From the NCBI GenBank assembly GCA_001584585.1, contig LSYV01000050.1, forward strand, positions 575,404 to 639,403: DNA of 64,000 bases, written 5' to 3'. The translations under genes and the position numbers were made by a program. Source of the stretch: Gonium pectorale (lineage: Eukaryota > Chlorophyta > Chlorophyceae > Chlamydomonadales > Volvocaceae). The notes below the pieces were generated by a model. It did no database searches, was not told where the DNA came from, and saw only the letters and a program-made list of their open reading frames with translations. This document shows, in pieces, positions 24,025 through 34,812 of the stretch; positions within the stretch are counted from its first letter, which is position 1; the number at the start of each line of letters is the position of its first letter.

Positions 24025-26718
24025 ATGCCGCGCAAGGAGGAGGGTTTTTGGAAGCGGCTTGCCGCAAAGCTTGGATGTATACCAGTGTATATACCTGCTC
24101 AAAGAGCTGACCGATTCGATGCACTGGACAAGCCAAGGCCTAGAGCCGCACCAAGCGGAAAGGCGCCGAACGCAACCCCGAGGGAGTCAATGGTGAGTAT
24201 TACATTGCTGTCGGATCGGGGTTGTAGTGGCTGAGGTTTGCATCAAGATGCGCGTGCTGCGTAAAGCGCCTCGGCGCGTCTTAGCACCATATCTGGAATG
24301 GCGCTCGCGCATTCAGTGCAGCTCCAGCACTAATGGGCGGGGCGATGTCAGCGGAAGCTGCCTGGTCCGACCGGATTCTCCGTGGCGCCTGCCCCCGGTC
24401 TTCGGCTTGCGCAAACTACTCTCGCACCTCGTGGCCCGGGGCCATTATCCAGAGCGCCCCCCCCCCCAACCACTTCCCCCACGCAGCGGCGCCACCATCT
24501 CGCGCCTGACCCCGCTGGGAAGCTGAGCGCCCCGGACATGCCAGCCTCACGTTTCAGCAGCAATAACCCTTCCGGGCGTCAGCTCCATACAGCGCACGAG
24601 GTCGGTCACACAGGGCCATCTTCGGGCGGGCATTACCACCCAACCACCCTCGGCCCGGCCGACCACGTACGCAACTTCAAAGCGCACTCATCCTACGGCT
24701 CAATAAGCCACGACTCCACTCCTCACAATCGGGATGGGCAGCCCCCTGCTCCCGGGAAGAGCCGCTCGGGGCCTGGTGTCTCACCGTTGGGACCCGGGCC
24801 TGGGCCTGGATCCAGCTCTGGAATCGGTCGGAACCGGCTGCTGCCGGGCGAGGATGTGATGGCTCGCATGTCCGGTAAGAGCCTCATGAGCCGGACGCGC
24901 TCGCGTAGTGCAGCCGGCGTGAACCAAGAAGGGGTCTCTGTGGCCACGGGCCCGGCCTCCGATTCCAGAGCTGGCGTGGACGCCCCTCTGGGCAGCGGCC
25001 TCAGCAGCAGCGCTGAGGCCACCAGCTCCACCAGCCTCAGCAGCTCGGGGCCGAGGCCCGCTGCTGCGACTGCGGCTATGGACGCGCCTGTAGAGGGCTT
25101 GTTGAGTGAGCGGCCGCGAGCCACGGCGGCCCACTCGTATGCGCCGTCTGCGCTGGAGGGCGAAGCCGCGGACGGAGCTGCTGGCGCCCGCGGCTGCGGC
25201 GGTCCCGATTCTAGCCCCCTGCCGCCCGCGCTGAACGGCACGCCGGTGCACTACGTGTCAGACTACTACCCCAGCGATACGGAGCACGTCGCAGCCGACA
25301 GCTCCTACGCCGCGGCGCACATCTACGGCCGTGGCCCATCCAGGGGCCACCGCGCCGGTCAGGAGGCTAACGGTGGGTGCGGCCACGGGGCGAAAGCCGC
25401 TGCGGGGGCGATGAAGCTAAGAATCGAAAAAGGCCGCGTGTGAGTCCCCCGCTTGGGGATGCTGCTTGTTTGTCCTGTAGATCTACTCAGATTGCTTGTC
25501 TTTACGCTAGCGCGCCCTGCTGGGTGTGCGGAGCCCGTCATCGCGGCCTTGCGTAACGGATGCTGGCACTGACCTCGTGTGTCTGTGTGGCCCCCGCGGG
25601 TGGCAGGTCGCCACTTGGCGCCGCGCGAGGCCTCCTCGGGCGGCGGCGGCCCCGGTGAGGGCGCACGCGACCACACGAATGCAGCGCTCGCGCGGATGCG
25701 GCACAATATGAACGTGCCGAGGCAACGGTCCAACCTGTACACCCAGGTGAGCAGGGCCCGCCTCAATTAGTACACTCCGGTTGCATGCCAGCACCGGTTG
25801 GGTTGCGGCGGTAAGAGCTGTTAAGGCAGCACGAGCTTCTGTTGCCGGTTCGTGGTCTGGGTTGTACAGGCATGCACGCAAACGTCACCGACCTCTTACG
25901 CGGGGCACGTAGGGCTTGGATTCCTGGCAGCACAGGGCACAGCTTCCACCGTACTCCGGCACGGCCCCCGTAGCTCACCGTAAGCTGTACCATACCTCTT
26001 GGCTGAGCATCCTGATGTCCCCACCGCCTGTCCTTTCCCGGCACAATCTTAGATGGCCGGGTCCGACCACAGCGGCCCGCCCTCTGCGCGAGACGACTCG
26101 GGCAGCCCAGCCTCGCCCGAAGACGGCGCCGATGCTGCTGTTGCTACTGCTGCCAGCGGCCGTGCCGGCGTGGCGTCCGCCCCGCCCGTGTCCCGCCAGG
26201 GCTCGCATGCGCAGTATGACTACCAACAACAACAACAACACTATCAGCACCATCTCCACCACCTCAACGGACAGCGCAGCGCTCGCCACCAGTCGCCCGC
26301 GCGGCAAGGCGGCGCGCAGGTCGACTCGGCCGGCCCCAGCTACACGGCGGGCTCCTTCCCCGCAGCATCTGCGTTTGCGCGGCAGGCGAGCACGACGTTC
26401 AATCCCGGCACCGCAGCCTCGTCGCGGGGGCATGACTTTGCCGTCACAGCGCGCCAGGCCAGCCTGGCCATGTCGAACGGCTCGGCCCGGCAGGTCCAGG
26501 TCTCGCGTGCCGGCTCTATCACGGCCATGAACAATCTGCCCGTTATGAGTACGGTCATGCTGGCGTCGCGGCGGTTCGCGGGAGCGGCCCACCGCCAGGG
26601 CGGCGGCGCAGGCGGCGAGAGCGGTGCGCCCAGCCGGGTGGGCAGCGTGACGCACGGGCCTTCCGGCAGCGGCGGCAGCATGCTGGCCAGGAGCCCCTAC
26701 GAGCAGCCGATGTACTAA
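24025..26718 (+). CDS. unrecognised Ser/Ala/Gly-rich protein with repeated R-x-(A/G)-S motifs
   Basis: Four exons: 24025-24192, 24487-25372, 25607-25746 and 26053-26718; 619 residues, ATG to TAA, all phases matched. I do not recognise the family. Exon 1 encodes a compact basic start (MPRKEEGFWKRLAAKLG), the only segment that looks folded. The remainder is low-complexity and probably disordered, with Ser-rich stretches, a Tyr/Ser patch (HYVSDYYPSD) and a Gln/His run (YQQQQQHYQHHLHHL). The C-terminal 220 residues carry five similar basic-Ser motifs: SRQGS, RQAST, ARQAS, SRAGS and SRVGS. Such motifs suit basophilic kinases (PKA/PKG/CaMK type), so regulation by phosphorylation is a reasonable inference. 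There is no signal peptide or membrane helix. The exon 4 start coincides with an ATG directly after TTAG, so a shorter alternative start cannot be excluded. Confidence 0.6.
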
Positions 26719-29057
26719 AGTATCATACAAGGGTTTTGCTGTTTGGACACATGTGATTTTCGAAGAACCCGCGACATGCCGAAAGACGGTTGTCGTTGTC
26801 GTCGGTCCTCGGCAACAGTGGCTGCGGGCCATGACAGTCCGGTGGTGTCTCACTGTACGCAGCTCGGGTGTCCTGCAGTCAGGGTTGCCGCATGGGCAAC
26901 CCCACGCACGCTGTGCAGGGCACGGGTGCGCGCCACTTGAGAGCGGCGTGCGGATTCATTGACAACGGCAGCGAGGTCACCTGGTTTGTAGACCGGGGCG
27001 CAGGCAAGCGGGCGGCCGCGGCGCAATTCATCCAATCTTGTGACTTCGCCATGCGAATTTGGACTCTTATCTGATGGGTGTGGGGCATGGAAAACCCGGG
27101 TTCTTGGCGCACCGTACGCCCTGAACACGTGGTGAATGTATGCACCAAGCGTGTGCTTATTGCTGCATGTCGGTTTGGTGTTGTGTCTGCTGTGCCGGCG
27201 GTTGGCTGTCGTGGCGGTGTGGTGCATAGCAGAGAGAGACTGGAGGCATTGGGTCTTGCATGCAGGCGCAGTGGTCAGTATACTTGTGGTATTGTGCCAA
27301 TCTGGGTGTGTGTTGCTACAGTCACATCACCGCGTCTGGCGCAGTGTTGAAAAGGAACTGCGTCTGGCGCAGTGTGCAGCGTGTTAGGCGCGAACCTGCT
27401 GATGTGCACAAGAAGAATGTGTATAGCGCGATAGCACGGCGTGATCAGGACAACGAAGCAGTGTCCAGCATCACTGTGCTCATGATTGACTGATGCGCAA
27501 GCCGTGCAACAATGTGAACGGTAGAGGGTTCTTCTTGGTCGGAGCGCGTCTTCGCCCCATGTGCAGGCAGGGGTGCAGGTGTGTGTTCGCCGGGCTGACC
27601 AGCACCCTGGCAAGTCCGTGTACGGCGTTTCGTGTATGGAGTGAAGTTATGAGCAGTGGCCTGTTTGCAGGTATGCTTTATTGGCAGCCTTTGTAGCGAC
27701 GCCTTGCCCGTTGGTTCGCCTCGGCTAGGTCAGTCATCTAAGCGGAGGTCCAACCAACACAAGAGGGCTCATACACCCGCGTATTGCTGCGTGTGGCTCC
27801 TGGCCGCGAGCTCACTACACCCGTGCGGCATCCCAAGGACTGCTACTCGCAGAGCTCAGGGGGAACGTACCCATCTAACCAACAACACCATATGACAATA
27901 TTAGCTGTAATATGAGAACCTTGGATTAGTCAAGGTCCACGAGGCATCTCCCAAGCCTTAAATCGCCGCGTACCTAGCCCACCGGCAAGCGGCAACAGTT
28001 GCGTCGTTTCTAGGGCTTCCGCTGAAATGGCGACTTCGGGCGTGGCAACTGACCGGCTGTGCACACCCCTTTGGCGGCCAATGCCCTTGCTTGGCCCTGG
28101 GGGCGAACGATCTCGTATTGCACTATGTTGCGCGCTCGCTGCCCGGCCGCCTGCGGCATGGAACGCCTCCGGGTGTAAAACCGGAGCCATTCCGCCGTGC
28201 GCACGAGCACGTTGAGAGGGACGTCCCTTCACCCGCCTTGCCTCGTACCCGCCCGCCCTACTGAAAACGTCACGCCTAAGGGTGTGTGTGGCCCTGGAGG
28301 CGAGCGCCCACTTTATCTGCAGATGTGTACACCTTTTTATACGTAGCTCCGTCACTAATGCCGTGGTCCTTCCGAACTCCATGCCGCCCAGCATGCCCAG
28401 CTCGCTCAGCAACCTGGCCGGCCCGGCCAGCCGCCCGGCATCAAAAATCCACCATGCGGCACCATTTCCCCTTTGGTCCCTTGGACGCTGGTCCGGTCCC
28501 CGCGCCCCCGGTCCTGCAGGTTGCTCCTAACCGGACGGTCCCACCAGGTCGGAGGTAATCTGTCACCGACCCTGCCCGCATACGGAAGGACTCTGTCCGA
28601 CCTTGTGGAATCGCCCAGTTAGGAGCGACCCGTGGGACCGGGGTGAAAGATGAACACTGAACTCTGATCTATATTGGATTTGCGCACAATTATTTTACTG
28701 TACCAGGTGCTCGCCTCTCGTCCCAGCCAACCCACGCAACCGCAATCCCCGACGAGCGATTACGAACCAGGAACCCCTCAAAAGAGCGTACATTCATCTA
28801 CAAGCTTTCCATTTTTAACTCCCAAACACGCCCAAACAGCAGGTGCCAGCTACCGCACGACCCGTCTGCCCACTCCTTCGGCTCCCTCTACTCCCGTCTG
28901 CCCACTTCAATATCAACCCTAAAAGGTTTACATACAGCTAGGCACACAAACTATAGCGAATTCAAACCAGGACCTTGCTACTGCTTCGTCGTCGTTGATC
29001 TGGCCTAGGGAATGGGAACGTTTGTTCGGTAATACGTTTGCTTAAACTAGTAAAAGG
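26719..29057. other. intergenic region, 2.3 kb
   Basis: Begins with the presumed 3' UTR of the gene ending at 26718; a plus-strand TGTAA is at 27906-27910. A 16-bp direct repeat (GCGTCTGGCGCAGTGT) occurs at 27332 and 27360. An inverted repeat at 28520-28630 is listed separately. The last 400 bp are A/T-richer and should hold the promoter of the glycosyltransferase gene. I see no exon. Confidence 0.5.
28520..28630. repeat. imperfect inverted repeat (hairpin)
   Basis: Left arm 28520-28553 and right arm 28596-28630. The outer segment GTTGCTCCTAAC pairs with GTTAGGAGCGAC, and the inner GGTCGGA pairs perfectly with TCCGACC; the middle pairs only in part. The loop is about 42 nt. There is no open frame across it. 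Confidence 0.55.
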
Positions 29058-32000
29058 ATGGTCCGCACAGGGCCACAGCGGGCCGCGCCGCGCCGAGGGG
29101 GCGTGGCGCTGGGCGTGCTTGGTCTGATGCTTCTGGCCTTCTTCTCAATCGTGTTCATGTTGGGACGGCCCGGAACTTTGAAGTCGTTCAACGAGTTCGT
29201 CCATCATCCGTTTGACCCCCACCCAATTGGAATTGACAAGCGGCACAAGGAGATAACCCGTAAGTAATCAAGCGCACAAGTGCAGCGCTGAACTGCCTCG
29301 ACTTTGGGAAGTCTCGGGGGTTGCAACTGGCATCAGGGGGTTGACACGCCCCTCGCCGTTGGGTCCGCAGTTGCTACCAACCAAGGCAGCCAGGGAGAGG
29401 GACTGCTGAACAGTGCCCCGAAGACTGCGGAGAAGCCAGCTGTCAGCGGCGAGAACGCCACGTCGGCTCCAGTAACGGCTTCGCCCACCCCCACGCCTAC
29501 TCCCAGCCCTTCGCCGACGGCAAAGCCGTCGCCCTCTCCCACGCCGAAACCTTCGCCATCCCCCACGTCAGAACCTTCGCCCTCCCCGACGCCGAAGCCT
29601 TCGCCCTCACCCACGCCGAAGCCTTCGCCCTCACCCACGCCGAAGCCTTCGCCCTCACCCACGCCGGAGCCTTCGCCTTCTCCCACACCGACGCCGACAC
29701 CCTTGCCCACAGCAACCCCGGCGCCGTCGTCTGCGGCTAACTCCACGACAGCTGCTGCTGGGAATGTCACCAGCGTGGCAAAGTTGACCAGCGTGGCGAA
29801 TGCAACTGCGGCACCGTCGAAAGCCAATGCCACGCAGGGCGCCACCGCTGCTCCCGCCACCGGGAAAGAGGAGGATGAGGAGGACGATGGTAAAATTACT
29901 AAGCTTGACGACGAGTACAAGCCCACGAGGTGAGGCGGATGGAGGGCTTTCCATGCCTGAGACCCGAAGTGGGAGCAAGACTCCTGATGGGCACGGCGCA
30001 GCCAGCTCAGTAACTACAACATGTGTCAGGGTCGCGTACGGCATGGATGTGCTTGCACGAGACAAACGCACGGACTAAGTGGGCCGCTCCCTATGTGCTG
30101 CGCCTATGGCACGATCCCATATGTACCGCGCGTCTGGTGTGTTAAATGATGCCCATTCAACCTCGGCTCAACAATGTTTTCGTGCATGAGGGTGGGACTT
30201 GCATATGTGCGCTTGACGTTGGCCGAGTCTGCACACTCGCCGAGCATGCTCGTCTGACAACGGGCGTTACCGCATGTCAGCAGTGCTGCAGCCCTGCAGT
30301 CCAAGAGACCGCTGGACGGCCATCCGAAAGCATGTGCAATTCGTGACCCATGCCCCGCGCAGGGGGCTCCAAGTATGGCAGCTGGAGAATCGGTCTTGAT
30401 ACCCAATCCCGCGGATACTCACTCCCATGCACCGCCGCTCCCCAACTTCCTGCCCCCCCCGATTCCGCCCCTCCCCGTATCCCCTTTCCCATCCAACCCT
30501 CTCCTTCCCTAGGGAGATGGTCCAGCGCATTGCGCAAAACGGCTACCTGATGGTCACCTGGGCCAACTATCACTACTTTGACTTTGTCAAGACGTGGGTC
30601 ACGCACGTGAAGCGCGTGGGCGTGACGGGCTACATCGTGGGCGCCATGGATGATCATTTGCTGCGGGAAATGATTAAGCTCGACTACAACTGCTTTTCCA
30701 TGAAGTCCGGCCTCACACTGGGAGACTTTGGCTGGGGCTCTGCCACCTTCGCCAAGATGGGTCGCGAGAAGATCCGCCTCATCTCTATCTTCCTGAACCT
30801 GGATGTCAATGTGGTGATTGCGGATGTGGACGTGCTGTGGCTCCGGAACCCGCTGCCGTACTTTGAGCGGTACCCCGAGGCTGACATTTTGACCTCTTCA
30901 GACAACATGTGGGCCACCGTGGAGGACGAGAGCCTGGAACGCTGGCCCGAGGCGGCCTCGGCGGCAAACATTGGCATCATGATGTTCCGCAAGAAGAGCC
31001 TTGACTTTGTGACCAAGTGGATTGAAATTATTGAGGCGGACGATAAGGTGTGGGACCAGAACGCCTTCAACGACCTCTTCCGCAGGTACGTCAGTGTATG
31101 AATGGCTGGTGGTTAGGGGAGTGAAGGGAACGAGGAGGACATGCTGTGGGGTCTTGCCTCGCGTGGCTCGGCCCGGTGGACGGGCGTGGGATGGATATGT
31201 CATGTCGAAGGCTTGTGGTGCTGACTCGATGTACTGTTCAGCTGCAAGTTATTGATGAACCAGTCCATCGCAGCACCCTGCCTGATGCAAACCTGCACTA
31301 CACGCCCGAGCTTACACCCGAGTGGGTAGTCCTGGTCACACATAGCGTCCCGCACCATTCGGCCCACTCCGCACATTTACCATCTCCCGTCTCTCCTCCA
31401 CCCTTCCACCCCTCCACCCCGTCTTGACCCCGCAGAGGCATCCAGCTGCTCCACCCGCCCAACAAGAACCTGTTCCTGGGCTATGACGGCACGCTGACCA
31501 TGGGCATCCTGCCCGTCTCCATTTTCTGCTCCGGCCACACCATGTACGTGCAGCGCCTGGGGCAGCGCCTGGGCCTGCAGCCGTACGCGGTGCACGGCAC
31601 CTTCCAGTTCAGCGGCACGCCCGGCAAGCGCCACCGCATGCGAGAGTTCATGCTGTACGACGACCCGCCGGAGTACTACGACCACTCTGTGGGGTTCGTC
31701 AGCTTTGATGTGAGTTTGTGGGTTGCGACGAAGGGCGCCGTGGAGGGGTGGGGCGCATGTGAGCATGGCATACGATTGCCGGACAGACGGCTAGTGGCCC
31801 AAGGACTAGGCCAGCGGACACATCACGGCTACCGCTACGGGGCGACCGCTAGCGTGGATCTTGACATTGCTCGCCTCTCTATGAACCCGTCCCTTTTCCC
31901 CGTGCTAGTTTGACGGCATTCCGGAGCTGCTGAAGGGTGCGGGCCCCCTGACAAACCAGCTGGACCTAGCAAACGTCCAGGTAAGTTGACTTGCCTCCGG

Positions 32001-33685
32001 GGCTTCATCTCCGTGTGGATGGGCAAGAGCACTCATGTATTTTGTCGGTAACCAAAGGCGACGGATTAGTGCACGTGTCGTGCACGGCGTACTGGGAACC
32101 AGACGCCCCAGGGATCTAAGCTGCACTTGTAACTGATGCGCATCATGTATTAGCATGGAACATGGGGGTCGGACAAGCTCAACAGCGCCAAAGAGTGTTG
32201 GCTTTCCATCAGCAGCGTGATCGCCCTCGCTCATGAATAGCATATCCTGCCGGGAATGCCATTGCCAGGGCCATTTCAAGCTGGTAAACCATGAACTGCT
32301 TCGGCTGCGGACAGCCTTTGCGATCAGCTCGGTGGTGCTTAAGCGCGCGCTGGTGGTGCCGGAGCTCTGGTGCGGTCTCGACCGCTGGTGGGCGCCCCAC
32401 GCAGGTGAGGGCTGCGGCTCTGTCTGCACAAGGGGTGCCGGGAGGGGCAAAGCAGTGGCAATGGAGCAATATCACCAGTAGTAGTTTGCGCGCCGCTGCG
32501 GTTGGCTGCCCTGGGATTTTGCAGGACGGTCCGCTCGTTGATGCTCCCTGAAAGCTAGGGAATGCTGTGTGCGTACAGGCTTCCACCACTGTTAATTGTG
32601 CTATCCTTGGCCCCTCTGTAGGCCGCATTCCCGGGGCAAAGTTCGACCTGCCGTTTGCGTGCCCGCTGGATCACGTGCTGGACCTGGAGAACGGTATCAT
32701 GAGGTGCGGGATGGCGTGGGGGCGTGCGGGAGGCAAAAGGGTGGGCGCATGCTGTTGGCCTTCCCGAGTTGCTGTGAATGTTGTTTGCATCGGGGCTGCT
32801 TGACGGGCCATGGCGGGCCAATAGCTTGGCCTGACATTGATTGAGGCGGCATCGCGTCGAGCCCGCCGCCCAGCTTATGCTTCCTTGCTCCAGAGGCTGT
32901 CAGCTGCGCCGCTCGCAGTCACTGGTTGATGACCGCCGTGCCAGTCCTCTTTCTCTTGCTAAGGGGATCTCCGCTTCCTTCCCGGGCGGGGTTTATTCCG
33001 GGCGCAGGAGTTTCCCCGAGGACATCTACGGCCCCAAAACGGAGATCCGCGAGTACTCGTTCTTTAATAACAGCCGCATGAGCGACGCCGTGCGCGCCGA
33101 CCGCGTGGTGGTGGAGCTCTGCAAGGCGGGCACCCCGGACTGCAGCGATGGCAAGGAGCCAGCCAAGCTGCTGGTGGGTGGCGTGGGTGTGCGGCGCTGT
33201 GCAGGCGTGGCCGCTGAATATTGGTGCCTGGATCACTATCTTCTGGAACCCGGACATGCTTGGCACGCGCCGAGCCCTCGATTCATTCGCCAACGTGCTT
33301 AGCCTGGGTCTTCGCCCCCTACGGCCCACCGTCAAGCAACCCTTCCCTGTGCCCATCTTCCAACCTGTTGTTGCAGACGGACGGAGGCGTGCGCCGCGTG
33401 CGCGTGCAGGAGAGCCTGCCCTCCGCGGCGCTGGAGACAGCGCTGAGCGCCGTCAAGTCCGCCAAGGTGCTGCACTTCAGCACTATGGCAAACGCGCTGG
33501 GCCCCTTCAGCGACCCCGCCGTCGCCACGCGCTTCTACGAGCGGTTGAAACTGTACGGCAGCATCTGGTGCTGCGTGCTGGCGCACCCTGGCCACATCCA
33601 CTACGACCTGCTGTGGGACATGCCGCACAGGGACAAGTTCCAACGCGTCTGGAACGGCACATGGCAGACGCTCACCGGGCCGTGA
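29058..33685 (+). CDS. GT77 arabinosyltransferase, XEG113-like
   Basis: Nine exons: 29058-29259, 29371-29929, 30513-31085, 31436-31709, 31909-31980, 32269-32404, 32622-32703, 33008-33173, 33377-33685; 790 residues, all phases consistent. It is a type II Golgi membrane protein: basic N-tail, one membrane helix (about residues 14-36), then a lumenal stalk with many [12 protein letters not shown] repeats (about 102-185) and an acidic linker. The catalytic part starts near residue 255 ([20 protein letters not shown]) and carries the nucleotide-sugar DXD motif in [10 protein letters not shown] (Asp358, Asp360). Later come [37 protein letters not shown] and YDDPPEYYD, typical of the XEG113/RRA branch of GT77. 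Plant members add arabinofuranose to hydroxyproline-linked chains on extensins, so cell-wall glycoprotein decoration is the likely role. The catalytic Asp residues are intact. Confidence 0.9.
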
Positions 33686-34812
33686 GCCAATGTGTGCGCC
33701 AAGGCGGTGGCCAATGACGGCGACATGTCAATTCCTGTTGCGGTTCATTGTACGGCAGGTGCGCATGCACATGTGTAGCACATGATCCATGCGTGTAGCT
33801 GGATGCGCGATCCGGTTCCAGCAAGTAGTAGATTTTAATAATATGGTAAGGCGGAACGGAAGTAAGGATGCTGGTTAGTTGAGGGACGCCCTCAAGTCAA
33901 TGGACTGCAGCGACACCACGAGCTGGCAATCACGGTTGCCTTGGTTATGCTCTGGCGTAGGCAAGCATCTCTCTAGCGCTTCTGGTAAGGGTCGCGGAGC
34001 TAGGAGCCCTTGCAGGCTTGCAGGGCAGGCAAATGTCTCCTGCGGCCGTCTATAGCTGCCTTCCTTGGCAGCGATAATGGTGCAGGCGGACTTCGGGGCA
34101 CTAAAACCGGTTTTGGCGGTCATATGGTATGAGAGCTAAAGATCTTGTCGCACGTCCCAGTGGCATCCGTGATAAGGTCAGGGGTGCGGTACGACGTGGG
34201 CATGCGCGCTCGTGATCCGTGGTTGTCAGGTAACAAGACAGCTGGAGGGTCTCCATGGTGCTGAGGGATAGGACTTCGCGTTGACAGTATGGACATGGTG
34301 TTTGCACACGTATGCTACATTCACGTGACCCGCCTAGGCAATGGCCTTGCGTATGGCCCCAAAACACGGAAGAACGGATAGGCTGACAGCCCCGCTGACA
34401 GCCCCCGGCGCATGCTGTAAGGACCCTGTTCGAAACTGCCGAACGCCTCCCTCCGGCATTCCTCAGCGTACTACGCGTATGTAGAGACATGTTTCGCACA
34501 CGCCACGCATCAGATCTTTCCTCCCGTAGACAGCGCAAGTAGCATACTGCGCTGCAGCATGTAGGCGACCAGCACGCAGGCTTGCAATGATAGAGCCCCG
34601 GACCACACTGGCTCTCTGCGTTCTCGTCCGCGCACTCCTGTTTTCACGCGACACGGCACCGTCCTCGCAACAAGGGAACAGACCGTCCTCAAACCCCGTC
34701 CGACACCGGTGATCCGGACGGACCTCAGGGCATGTACCAAATCAACCAATCCACGGCGTTCGCCCGCCGTCTCCAGCCCGCTGCCCGCACCGCTGAAGGC
34801 CCAGAGCGCGCC
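33686..34812. other. tail-to-tail spacer
   Basis: Between the convergent ends of the glycosyltransferase and LRR genes; presumably both 3' UTRs. A plus-strand TGTAA at 34416-34420 could serve the glycosyltransferase transcript. No coding exon seen. Confidence 0.45.

Noticed and set aside
27930..28412. 160-codon minus-strand frame between genes
   Set aside because: No ATG-splice structure, no domain, Arg/Ala-rich composition typical of chance frames in GC-rich DNA.
28520..28630. tRNA or snoRNA gene at the inverted repeat
   Set aside because: No cloverleaf, A/B box or C/D box pattern; the fold is one long interrupted hairpin.
29333..29926. Gly/Val/Glu repeat protein on the minus strand
   Set aside because: Exact antisense of the SPSPTPKP stalk exon of the glycosyltransferase, whose sense reading is supported by flanking exons.
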